This document shows positions 8,101 through 15,074 of a stretch of DNA of 39,749 bases, piece by piece; the stretch's first letter is position 1, and each line of letters begins with the position of its first letter. This stretch comes from an uncultured bacterium (GTDB lineage Bacteria > Actinomycetota > Coriobacteriia > Coriobacteriales > Coriobacteriaceae), in the NCBI GenBank assembly GCA_958349055.1, contig CATWBO010000022.1, positions 1-39,749 on the forward strand, in the 5' to 3' direction. The translations under genes were made by a program, and so were the position numbers. The notes below the pieces were generated by a model. The model had not been told where the DNA came from and made no database searches. It saw only the letters and a program-made list of their open reading frames with translations.

Positions 8101-9501
8101 GAACTGCTCGGTCCAGTTGAGGTCGGTTTTTACTTGGAAGAGGGCCTTAATATTGCCAAACGCCGGATCGTTGTTATCGCCCCAAGTTTTGCCTACCCAA
8201 TCGTAGGCGAGTGAGCCGTACAGCTGTGTGGCGATATCCATCGTGAACAGCGGCGTGCAATGGTGGCGAAGGAGCTTGGTGTTTCTTGGATCGGTGCCCG
8301 AACCGGCGCTCATCCTCTTGTACTGATTCCACTTCCCCTCCATCTCGTCGAGGTAGCGGTTTGCCTGCTTGGCACCCGACTCACGCGGCGATTTCTTCCA
8401 GTATTCCGGATCAGGGTTGCCCGAATCGTTCATATAGCTGGCTGGTTTGTATCCTCCGCCAAACAGCACGTATCCAGCAAACGAGAAATCGAAGAGGATC
8501 GGAAATGTGGGCATCCAGCACGTGAACTTATTGCCGCCGATGCCGGGAAACGCCGCGGGGAAATCAAACGGAGTGATCTCTTGGTCCATGGTGGTGGGGA
8601 CGATAGTGGTCGAGCCCGATTCCGCCTTTGCGGCCGGCGCGGTGACAACGGCCATGGGGGAGGAGAGCGTGTAGGTTTTGCCCTGATAGTCGAGGACAAA
8701 GCGCAGTTTGCACCCTTCTTCCAGAAGGCCCGATGCCGCATCGAGGAACTTGTCTTCGAGCGTGAACATCGCCAGATTATCTGCGCCCGTTGCGCTGGCC
8801 TTGACCTGTCCAATCTGCGTGACGGTTTCGGATGAGCTGCCTGCGGCAGGCATTACCTTGTTGATATGCAACGTCGCCTGTCCGCCCTGCGGCAGATGGG
8901 CCTGCACGGTAAAGGCGTGCGTGTCGGGCTGCGCATTTGCTGCATCGTCTTTGGGCATCGCCATGAATGTGGCGTCGGCGTACTGGATGTCCCACTCGTC
9001 GAACGTAAGCTGGCGAAAGTACGGCTCCCCGTCGGAGAGCGGACGCGTGGGCGCGGTAATGGCGGTGCCGCCCTGGATGCGCGCGAGGGGGATCTCGACA
9101 TCGCGGTAGCCCGGCATGCTGATGGAGATGCCGCCGTTAAAGTCATACGCGTCAAGGAGCGTCGCCTCGTCCACGTAGCCTTCCGAAAGCGGGGCAACCT
9201 CAAAGATGGCTGTACCCTCATCATCGGTTGTGGCGGTGAGCTGTTTGCCCGCGGCATAGCGCGACGTCAGCGTGACCTGAGCACCCGCGATAGGGTTCAT
9301 CTTGTTGGCGACGTCGACCACCACCACGCCGAACATGGTACGCGAGAGCACCAGGACCTTGAAGGGGTCTTCTTCGTCGGCATAGACTTCGGTGGGCGCG
9401 AACGGCAGTATGAAGGCGTTTAAGGTGCCCGGCACGCGCGGCAACATAATGCTCGCCAGCGAGGACGCTCCGGCAACAAGTAACGAACGGCGATCAAGCA
9501 T
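5134..9501 (-). CDS. Large Tat-exported, sortase-anchored surface protein
   Basis: A 1455-residue cell-surface protein. The N-terminus (MLDRRSLLVAGASSL) has a twin-arginine pair at residues 4-5 and a hydrophobic stretch ending near VYA, so export by the Tat pathway is likely. Residues about 50-135 look like a carboxypeptidase-regulatory/CnaB-like beta-sandwich (AGAQVTLTSRY...DDEGTAIFEV). The long middle shows no motif I recognise. A Gly/Ser/Asp-rich stretch near 1365-1400 leads to LAGTG at 1407-1411, a hydrophobic segment and RR. This is a sorting signal of the LAxTG type used by class E sortases in high-GC Gram-positives. The start ATG at 9501 has GGGAG upstream. The LuxR gene lies upstream on the same strand. 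Ligand unknown. Confidence 0.85.
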   Translation of the reverse strand: MLDRRSLLVAGASSLASIMLPRVPGTLNAFILPFAPTEVYADEEDPFKVLVLSRTMFGVVVVDVANKMNPIAGAQVTLTSRYAAGKQLTATTDDEGTAIFEVAPLSEGYVDEATLLDAYDFNGGISISMPGYRDVEIPLARIQGGTAITAPTRPLSDGEPYFRQLTFDEWDIQYADATFMAMPKDDAANAQPDTHAFTVQAHLPQGGQATLHINKVMPAAGSSSETVTQIGQVKASATGADNLAMFTLEDKFLDAASGLLEEGCKLRFVLDYQGKTYTLSSPMAVVTAPAAKAESGSTTIVPTTMDQEITPFDFPAAFPGIGGNKFTCWMPTFPILFDFSFAGYVLFGGGYKPASYMNDSGNPDPEYWKKSPRESGAKQANRYLDEMEGKWNQYKRMSAGSGTDPRNTKLLRHHCTPLFTMDIATQLYGSLAYDWVGKTWGDNNDPAFGNIKALFQVKTDLNWTEQFTLGPVPFFLNVNPWVLAKLALAVGAHTHGSGAAFFKNISLDYSNTSGSFTIQIGLAVTFGAGVAGVASSAVRGAASLTLFIGYEKADGHQLPRLRVGADVDVDVILQFVMFKWTTKAWSGSWPTLLDSWNMSVNNGDQYVLQRSELALDGDTPYTLDACFGAAGNAESGGVPQFIASATIVTNAELLACAEVKATAVNAAPVVRDWDQAVTRIELEADSESDDTGRIEHFVHALAENDENAAPMYEYAYIGQATNAVADPNANSADVSEDERGGIKPSSDNVLFTGVLSEAHMKLAMIAGAECLFRIASVRYGDNGRSRLVVHTKANGTWSAPTPVDFPLGFGEGDVERDGIFDYDFDVVEYTDGRGNQDAYVLLVSGERPAGDNTFFDAASTAGILSVVRLRISNGGVRVVSHTSWRSISRGRLQEDGYHCLQCPRITVGKTLVDGRLSGAYLHRRGTTAEKALGSEAEVALECFTLWSDDLGDSLTFRQVLRFPQAPSSIELSEPENINGKMVVPVAYETADGCGCASYAVIGQSIAGWGVMPPDATVPHAVPWPQHSGFLATVNEQLQHITWTRGASAFATQPVGAAGCGPASFSVSNNGRCVLYVENTDGKVGQTYDEEGNPVAVMGKHFRIFASTLAGDLFTEPFVMCELNHPVDQITTFLTSGGMLSTLATHIVSAEKSKAELHGIEVPLVACATPTGAVATSGAVVPGAAGESFMVTVRNDGNTLLTAGTIDLYREGSSQPFSSASIGFGANARTASIYDPELAEDASANDMAHVKYALETLGARFATHPLVADNGNAVLAPGCTAQFRMSFAIPESWSDEVGKRVTLYAKARDLVALDPVTLEEIRPGANSALGAVLHELHVPDAACERSEVQVGVCGSADTTGLHDAPMTADGDGGSSGGGADEDGGSGGSSSGSGKDHGNNKRSGKASALAGTGDSNVPLTAAAAALAAAGAGLVAYSVRRTALEKDTANEVNSDRPR

Positions 9502-9533
9502 CTTGGGCTCCCGTCCCGCAAATATCGGTGGAA

Positions 9534-9547
9534 ATAATCAAATTATG
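9534..9547 (-). promoter_or_regulatory. Possible -10 region and small dyad before the surface protein gene
   Basis: ATAAT-CAA-ATTAT is a perfect short dyad, and on the minus strand CATAAT (9547-9542) could be a -10 box about 45 nt before the start. No convincing -35 is seen, so an activator such as the upstream LuxR-type protein could be needed. Confidence 0.3.
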
Positions 9548-9657
9548 CGAGAAGGTGTCCTGTCGCGGTAGTGCCGTTCGAGGACCAAAATGTCCAATTT
9601 GAGCATGCGAAAACGGGCAGCGCTGGAACGCGTTCGATACGCTTGGTAGCTTGGCTG

Positions 9658-10662
9658 CTAGCGCAGCATGTGTGCGACCAGCTCGGCACGAGTTCCGATG
9701 CCAAGTTTTGCATACACGCCGGACAGGCGGTTTTTAACGGTGCCCGGTGATACGCCCATATGGCGTGCGATTTCGGCGTTGGTCCATCCGCGACAGGCGA
9801 GCATCGCCATGGTGAACTCCGTGGTGGTGAGGTCATCGGCCACGTCCTCGCCCGAATCGGGGTTGTGGATGCGCCGCCAGCCGTAGCTGAAGCGGTATGT
9901 GATCTCGATGATGCGCGCGAAGTCGTCAGGGTATTGCGTTTTTAGGCACGCCTCGATGAGCCCCTGTAAAAGGCCGTGGTGCTCGCCGATGAGCTCGATA
10001 AGGCCGTCGGGACGCGCAATGTTCCAAGCGGTTCCGAAATGCGTTTTTGCGGCGTCAACGTCTTTGAGACTCATGCAGGCCATGGAAGCTGCCAGGTGCA
10101 GGAACAGTTCCGAGATGGGATAGCTTCCCTGTTTCATGATCAGGGCGTTTTCCGCCATGCCCAGACTGCGGCCATATTCGCCGCGCAGGTACAGGGCATG
10201 CGCCATCACGTAGCTGGCGAACAGGCGCAGGCCTTCGGGCAGATGCGCCGCAAGCGGATAAAACTCTTCGGCGGAATACGGGGAAGGCAAGTGCAGCAGG
10301 ACGCTCGCGGCCGAGGCGAACAGGATATGCGTGGCGTGGACGGCGGGCGATTCCTCGTCGGCCGGCGTATCGAGGATGCCAGCAAGGCACCGGCGGGCGT
10401 CGGCGATACGGTTGAGCGACAGGCTGGCATATCCGCAGATGAAGCATGCAGAATAGCGAAGTGCGGGATCGGTGGCGTCAAGATAGGGATGTGCCGTCTC
10501 GGCAGCGAGAGTGGCCTGTCCGCGAAAGTACAGCGCTTCTGCCGTGGCGATGACACGCGAATCGGTGCCAGTGATGCTTGCGACCGCGGCATCCATTTGC
10601 CCCGGCACAAAGGCGGTGCACATCAACGGCATGGGAACGCATGGGTAGCCATCGCAGTCCAT
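9658..10662 (-). CDS. LuxR-type transcriptional regulator with an uncharacterised sensory N-terminus
   Basis: A 334-residue regulator. The last 60 residues form a LuxR/GerE helix-turn-helix: TTTEFTMAMLACRGW, then TNAEIARHMGVSPGTVKNRL as scaffold and recognition helix. The first 270 residues are helical and repeat-like, with many Ala/Leu pairs suggesting TPR-like helices; I see no receiver aspartate or PAS motif. It resembles the many stand-alone LuxR regulators of Coriobacteriia. Start ATG 10662 is preserved with GGGAGA six nt upstream; an in-frame start at 10698 would add 12 residues. The surface protein gene lies 156 nt downstream on the same strand and is a plausible target by position. 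Confidence 0.85.
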   Translation of the reverse strand: MDCDGYPCVPMPLMCTAFVPGQMDAAVASITGTDSRVIATAEALYFRGQATLAAETAHPYLDATDPALRYSACFICGYASLSLNRIADARRCLAGILDTPADEESPAVHATHILFASAASVLLHLPSPYSAEEFYPLAAHLPEGLRLFASYVMAHALYLRGEYGRSLGMAENALIMKQGSYPISELFLHLAASMACMSLKDVDAAKTHFGTAWNIARPDGLIELIGEHHGLLQGLIEACLKTQYPDDFARIIEITYRFSYGWRRIHNPDSGEDVADDLTTTEFTMAMLACRGWTNAEIARHMGVSPGTVKNRLSGVYAKLGIGTRAELVAHMLR

Positions 10663-10873
10663 CTTCCATCTCCCAACGGCTGGCAACAATAGCAGCAATT
10701 GTACTCCTGTTGCTCGGAACTGGAATTTTTGGGTATCGCCTACGATTATGCCGAACGTATAAAGGGAGGTTCCCGGTATCTGCCGCGTGTGCTACGACCT
10801 CACGCCGAAGCCCGTTGGCACGGTGGAGTGGGAGTAAGCTTCTGCTCTTTTGGGCGAATTGCATTGACAGAGA
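10663..10873. other. Intergenic region upstream of the LuxR-type gene
   Basis: This stretch carries no convincing gene. It should hold the promoter of the LuxR-type gene on the minus strand; no near-consensus -35/-10 pair stands out. Confidence 0.4.
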
Positions 10874-10912
10874 GGGGTCCCGCGCAAACGTGTGCGGGAC
10901 CCCTTTCGTTTT
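10874..10912. terminator. Strong hairpin after the histidine kinase gene
   Basis: GGGGTCCCGC (10874-10883) pairs perfectly with GCGGGACCCC (10894-10903). The T-rich run (TTTCGTTTT) is on the plus-strand side and overlaps the kinase stop codon. On the minus strand the stem is followed only by TCTCTGT, so it is a weaker terminator for the kinase gene. Confidence 0.65.
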
Positions 10913-12062
10913 ACTGTTCGGTTGACGCTGCGGTCCGTTTTGGAAGGGTCGAGAGCATGGTGGTCCCGTTCTCGGAACTTGCTTCGACCTCTACAGCGCC
11001 ACCGTGAAGCGCTGCAATCTCCCAAACGAGTGCTAGTCCGAGTCCTGCGCCGCCGTATGCCCTGCTGCGGGATTTGTCTAGACGAAAGAACGGCTGGAAG
11101 ATGCTCTCTCGGTACTGTTTGGGTATTCCCGGTCCCTGGTCCTCGACTCGCAGGAACACGCGGCTGTTGTTGTCGCAGATGGAGACGCTGACAGTCGAGC
11201 CGGGGCGGCTGTAACGGATGGCATTTTCGACCAGGTTAAACACCAGCCGATAGAGGAGCGTGTCGCTCCCGATTACTAAAGCGTCTCCAGCACAATTGAG
11301 GGCTATGCCCTTATTTTCGGCAAGTGGCGCAAGGTCGGTGAGGACCTCTTCGGACAAGGGACCAAGTTCAACATCATCCTCGCAAGGAACGCTGCGGAGC
11401 TCACTCATCTCGAGCAACACCCTGGTCATCCGCGACATGCGCTCAGTTTGTTCTTGTAGCAGGCCGAGCAGCTCGGCTGTTTCGGGTTGCAAGCCGGAGT
11501 GCTCGGAGATGAATAGTTCAATCTGTGCTTGCATAAGGGCGAGCGGGGTGCGCAGCTCGTGTGCGGCGTTGCCGGTAAACTGACGCTGCGCAGAGAACCC
11601 TTCGCCAAGACGGGCGATCATGTCGTTGAAAGAGGCGCTGCATCGCTGTAGCTCGGTGGGCACATCTTCGCTGAGTCTGATTTCGCTTAGGTTGTCAGGC
11701 TGCACGCGCTCTACCTGAGCGGCAAAAGCTCGCAGAGGTTTGAGTGCACGGCCGCTCGCAAAGTATGCCAGTACGCCGCCAAGTAGCGTGATTCCAGCCG
11801 TGATGTACCAGGTTGTCGTGCCAAAAGACTCCTGTGCGTCGTTTACGACGATCGTGACCTTGTCATCGGGGGTCGCTTTCGTTGGGTCGAACGCCTGGGG
11901 CGAATCTTCGCCGGTTGCGTTAAAGGCCGAGATGTTACTGCCGATGGCATCCATGTAGCGCATGCCCGTATAGCCGACCAGGCAGTTCGTCAGCACGCAT
12001 GCTGCACACGTGAGCAGTGCCGTCATAATCGTTATGCGCCATTGCAGAGAAAGCCTTTTCAT
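10911..12062 (-). CDS. Membrane sensor histidine kinase
   Basis: The sensor of a two-component system, 383 residues. TM segments lie at about 9-32 and 84-104 and flank a short external loop of 50 residues. A HAMP-like linker follows, then the dimerisation box FTGNAAHELRTPLALM with phospho-acceptor His168. The ATPase has an N box (LVFNLVENAIRYS), a G1 box (VEDQGPGIP) and a G2 box (GGAGLGLAL). It overlaps the response regulator stop by four nt (ATGA), so the two are translationally coupled. The divergent redox operon begins about 760 nt from its start, with the regulator between. The small external loop suggests membrane or redox sensing, which is inference. Confidence 0.95.
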   Translation of the reverse strand: MKRLSLQWRITIMTALLTCAACVLTNCLVGYTGMRYMDAIGSNISAFNATGEDSPQAFDPTKATPDDKVTIVVNDAQESFGTTTWYITAGITLLGGVLAYFASGRALKPLRAFAAQVERVQPDNLSEIRLSEDVPTELQRCSASFNDMIARLGEGFSAQRQFTGNAAHELRTPLALMQAQIELFISEHSGLQPETAELLGLLQEQTERMSRMTRVLLEMSELRSVPCEDDVELGPLSEEVLTDLAPLAENKGIALNCAGDALVIGSDTLLYRLVFNLVENAIRYSRPGSTVSVSICDNNSRVFLRVEDQGPGIPKQYRESIFQPFFRLDKSRSRAYGGAGLGLALVWEIAALHGGAVEVEASSENGTTMLSTLPKRTAASTEQ

Positions 12063-12733
12063 TCGCTATCCTCCATAACGTAGCCCTCTCCAATCCGATT
12101 GCGAATCGGGTCGTATCCCAAAGCGCTGCGCAGCTTTTTGCGGAGTGACGAGATATGAACGCGGGTTGCGTTGCTAAAGCTGTTCACGCTGCTATCCCAA
12201 ACGTGCTCGATAAGCTCCTCTTGACTTATCGGACGCCCCTGATTAAGCATCAGGTATTCCAAGATTCCCGTTTCCTTGCGCGTAAGAGACAAAGCCTCGC
12301 TGTTCACGGAAGCGATGCGCGCCTTGGTGTCAAAGCGGAGCTTTCCGCAGGTTAAAACTATGTCGCTTTGTGTAAAGCGTCTGAGGGTAAGGCTGCGAAT
12401 TCTTGCCGCAAGCTCGTCCAGATGAAACGGCTTGGTGAGGTAATCGTTGGCCCCGGCATCGAGTCCGGCGACTTTATCGGATACTTCGCCACGTGCGGAC
12501 AGAATCAGTACCTTGGTCTCGCAGTCAGTTTTCCTAAGTTCCCTGAGTACGGTCATGCCGTCGATACGGGGAAGGTTGAGGTCGAGTACCACGAGGTCGA
12601 AGGCCTCAACGTCCAGTAGGTCGAGCGCCTCCTGTCCGTCGTGACAGCAGTCGACGCTGTACGCCAAGTTTCGCAAGCTGCGCGCGATTGCATCGCACAG
12701 TGCTCGCTCGTCTTCGACGATCAAAATACGCAT
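12059..12733 (-). CDS. OmpR-family response regulator
   Basis: The 224-residue output partner of the adjacent kinase. The receiver domain has VEDE acidic residues at the N-terminus, the phospho-acceptor Asp51 (VVLDLNLP) and the conserved Lys in TKPF. The C-terminal winged helix carries the SQEELIEHVWDSSVNSFSNATRVHISSLRKKL region typical of OmpR/PhoB proteins. Start ATG 12733 has GAGGAGA upstream at good spacing; an in-frame ATG 18 nt earlier lacks this. It is divergent from the CXXC peptide/4Fe-4S/TlpA operon with 90 nt between, so that operon is the likely target. Confidence 0.95.
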   Translation of the reverse strand: MRILIVEDERALCDAIARSLRNLAYSVDCCHDGQEALDLLDVEAFDLVVLDLNLPRIDGMTVLRELRKTDCETKVLILSARGEVSDKVAGLDAGANDYLTKPFHLDELAARIRSLTLRRFTQSDIVLTCGKLRFDTKARIASVNSEALSLTRKETGILEYLMLNQGRPISQEELIEHVWDSSVNSFSNATRVHISSLRKKLRSALGYDPIRNRIGEGYVMEDSE

Positions 12734-12823
12734 AACAGTCTCCTCGCACATTTCAAATCGCGCTTAACACGGATTTTATAGTCGATATGGTCCAATGGTC
12801 GCGTAACGAAAGGAGTGGTCAGG

Positions 12824-12970
12824 TTGTTCAAAGCGGTAAAACCCGTGGTACAGGTCGCTTTGTTGATCGTCGGAATTGCCATGGTGTGCTTTGGCGTTAT
12901 GCGTGGCGAGGCGGATGCCGTGCTGGCCAAAGCGATTAGGCTGTGCTTGGAGTGTATCGGAATTGGATAA
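12824..12970 (+). CDS. CD1871A-type CXXC-motif membrane peptide
   Basis: A 48-residue peptide: one membrane helix (VVQVALLIVGIAMVCFGVM), then RGEADAVLAKAIRLCLECIGIG, ending in a CLEC redox-type CXXC. The helix plus the AKAIRLCLECIGIG tail is the hallmark of the CD1871A family, which occurs beside 4Fe-4S and thiol-disulfide proteins. The start is TTG 12824, eight nt after AAAGGAG; an overlapping upstream GTG has no spacing. The next gene overlaps its end by eight nt. Its likely job is thiol electron transfer at the membrane with its two neighbours, which is inference from context. Confidence 0.85.
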   Translation: MFKAVKPVVQVALLIVGIAMVCFGVMRGEADAVLAKAIRLCLECIGIG

Positions 12971-13865
12971 AAGAGAAAACACTGCGTCGCATGTTTTGGC
13001 CCGATTTCGCGGATTCATTCAGGCGGCGGCGACGCTCATCACCAACATTCACCTGCCAAACTTTGCCAAAGGCGGCATCTATCAGGGCGCGGGAAAAACA
13101 GTCTGCGTACCTGGACTTAATTGCTATTCGTGCCCCGCGGCAACGGGTGCGTGCCCCATCGGGTCGTTCCAGTCGGTGGTAGGTTCATCCAAGTTCAACT
13201 TTTCTTACTATGTTACCGGTACGCTCATTTTGCTCGGTGTGCTGATGGGACGCTTTGTATGCGGTTTTCTGTGCCCGTTTGGCTGGCTGCAGGAGCTGCT
13301 TCATAAGATTCCCGGCAAAAAGCTTTCCACGAAACAGCTTAAGCCGCTCACGTACATCAAATACGTTGTGCTGCTGTTTGCCGTGGTGCTGCTGCCCGTC
13401 TTGGTGGTTAACGACGTGGGCATGGGCGACCCATTCTTTTGCAAGTACATCTGTCCGCAGGGTGTGCTCGAGGGTGCCATTCCGCTGGCAATTGCCAACG
13501 CCGGCATTCGATCTGCGCTGGGGCAGCTCTTTACCTGGAAACTTGCCGTTCTCATTGCCGTGGTAGTGCTGAGCGTTTTGTTCTACCGCCCTTTCTGCAA
13601 ATGGATTTGTCCACTCGGCGCATTCTATGCGCTCATGAATAGGGTGTCCTTGTTGGGGATTCAGGTTGACGCGTGCAAATGCGTCTCGTGCGGCAAGTGC
13701 TCAAAGGTTTGTCAGATGGACGTTGATGTGGTCCGCGCGCCCAATCATGCCGAATGTATCCGGTGCGGAAAGTGCATCGGGGCCTGTCCTGTCGATGCCA
13801 TCAGCTATCGCTATGGCCTGGATGTGTCGGCGGAAAAGCTTCCCTTGACCGCCGATAAAAAGTAA
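12963..13865 (+). CDS. NapH-like polytopic 4Fe-4S membrane protein
   Basis: A 300-residue membrane electron carrier. An early cluster of cysteines (VCVPGLNCYSCPAATGACP, Cys48-Cys64) is followed by three CxxxCP motifs at Cys100/104, Cys160/164 and Cys212/216, as in NapH/CcoG-type proteins, separated by membrane helices near 82-98, 133-150 and 193-208. Two bacterial ferredoxin clusters follow: Cys240/243/246/250 and Cys265/268/271/275. The start TTG 12963 lies inside the end of the CXXC peptide gene, with GGAG about 10 nt before. It probably passes electrons across or along the membrane to the TlpA-like lipoprotein encoded next. Donor unknown. Confidence 0.92.
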   Translation: MDKRENTASHVLARFRGFIQAAATLITNIHLPNFAKGGIYQGAGKTVCVPGLNCYSCPAATGACPIGSFQSVVGSSKFNFSYYVTGTLILLGVLMGRFVCGFLCPFGWLQELLHKIPGKKLSTKQLKPLTYIKYVVLLFAVVLLPVLVVNDVGMGDPFFCKYICPQGVLEGAIPLAIANAGIRSALGQLFTWKLAVLIAVVVLSVLFYRPFCKWICPLGAFYALMNRVSLLGIQVDACKCVSCGKCSKVCQMDVDVVRAPNHAECIRCGKCIGACPVDAISYRYGLDVSAEKLPLTADKK

Positions 13866-13894
13866 ACAAGCTTCGACAAAACGGAGGAATGACT

Positions 13895-14857
13895 ATGAAG
13901 CTTTCTAAGATTGCGGCCCTGTTTATGGTGCCGGTATTGGCCTTGTGCCTTGTGGCATGTTCGGCGCCCGGTGGCAATGCGAGCGAATCTGCGAGTTCCG
14001 ATCCTAAGATCGCAGAACTCACTGCGCAGAAGCCGGCCAATGCCGACGAGGCCGCCGAGCTGTATGCGAAGCTCATGCAGAAGGAGAACGAGATCTTTTC
14101 GAGTGATAACGCGCTGTGGGAAAAGGTATTCAATGCGGCAAATAAAGACTCGGCAATGATTGAGGACGGTAGCAATTACGGCGATTTCCTGCTCAAGACC
14201 ATCGACGGCGCCAAGGACGAGTTCACGGCGGATGAGCTGAAGACGCTCAAGGCCGGCGCGCAGCAGATCAAGGAGATCGAGGACAAGCTCGAGAGCCTGG
14301 AGAAGGAGTTCCCCGGATGTGGCAGCACGCCCGGCGAGGGAGAGAGCGTCGATGCCTCGACCGCAGGCATGACCAACGGCGAGAGCGGGGAGACGAAGTT
14401 CCCCAGCTTTAAGGGCAAGGACTTGGACGGCAACGATGTAAACAGCGACGAGCTGTTCTCCAAGAACAAGGTCACCGTCATGAACTTCTGGTTTACCACC
14501 TGCAAGCCGTGCGTGGGAGAGCTGGGCGATCTGGAGAAGCTCAACAAGGAGCTTGCCGAGAAGGGCGGCCAGGTCGTGGGCGTTAATTCCTTTACGCTCG
14601 ATGGCAACAAAGACGAGGTGGCCGATGCTAAGGACGTACTTTCCAAGAAGGGCGTGACGTACAAGAACATCTGGTTCAAGTCGGATAGCGAGGCCGGCAA
14701 GTTTACCTCCAACTTGTACTCGTTCCCGACCACCTACGTGATCGACCAGAACGGCAACATCGTGGGAGAGCCAATCATGGGCGGCATCAACTCCGCTGAG
14801 CAGCGCGAGGCGCTCAACAAACTGATCGATCAGGCGCTTGCTAAGAGCGAGCAGTAA
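13895..14857 (+). CDS. TlpA/ResA-like thiol-disulfide lipoprotein
   Basis: A 320-residue extracytoplasmic thioredoxin-fold lipoprotein. The lipobox LVAC places the lipidated Cys at 22. A helical, Glu/Lys-rich segment (35-140) precedes the thioredoxin domain, whose active site is TTCKPC (Cys203, Cys206) after the strand VTVMNFWF. The cis-Pro loop SFPTTYVID follows. Start ATG 13895 was preferred over ATG 13889 because GGAGG lies seven nt before it. It is the last gene of the redox operon, 29 nt after the 4Fe-4S gene. No ccdA-like gene is near, so the 4Fe-4S protein and CXXC peptide are the likely reductants. Confidence 0.93.
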   Translation: MKLSKIAALFMVPVLALCLVACSAPGGNASESASSDPKIAELTAQKPANADEAAELYAKLMQKENEIFSSDNALWEKVFNAANKDSAMIEDGSNYGDFLLKTIDGAKDEFTADELKTLKAGAQQIKEIEDKLESLEKEFPGCGSTPGEGESVDASTAGMTNGESGETKFPSFKGKDLDGNDVNSDELFSKNKVTVMNFWFTTCKPCVGELGDLEKLNKELAEKGGQVVGVNSFTLDGNKDEVADAKDVLSKKGVTYKNIWFKSDSEAGKFTSNLYSFPTTYVIDQNGNIVGEPIMGGINSAEQREALNKLIDQALAKSEQ

Positions 14858-14863
14858 GTCCGA

Positions 14864-14894
14864 ATGTGACAAAGGGACAGTCCCTTTGTCACAT
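14864..14894. repeat. 31-nt perfect palindrome, GGGACAGTCCC family
   Basis: Two 15-nt arms (ATGTGACAAAGGGAC and its complement) meet around A14879. The same palindrome lies at 18329-18359, a related one at 39661-39691, and decayed copies at 19686-19699 and 25053-25078. It sits 7 nt after the TlpA stop and could also work as a terminator, though no long T run follows. Confidence 0.9.
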
Positions 14895-15074
14895 CGTCGA
14901 TGTTATGTGCGGGATGGTGCGCCACGTGGCGTGCCGTCCCGTTCGCTATTTGGGGTGGTTCGTTACATTTCTCACTGGTACCGGCAGAAAACGGGGATAG
15001 AGTAGGACAAACGCGTCGAATACGAACGGCGGGGGAGAGCGGGCAGGGTGCCTGCGCGGGAGAGGTTGCCGTCC
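14895..15074. other. Intergenic region upstream of the ABC transporter gene
   Basis: No gene is seen. It should hold the promoter of the ABC fusion gene; TTACAT near 14964 and GATAGAGT near 14996 are the only candidate elements, and they are weak. Confidence 0.3.

Noticed and set aside
10699..10925. Short plus-strand frames in the gap before the kinase terminator
   Set aside because: There is no ribosome binding site and no recognisable sequence.
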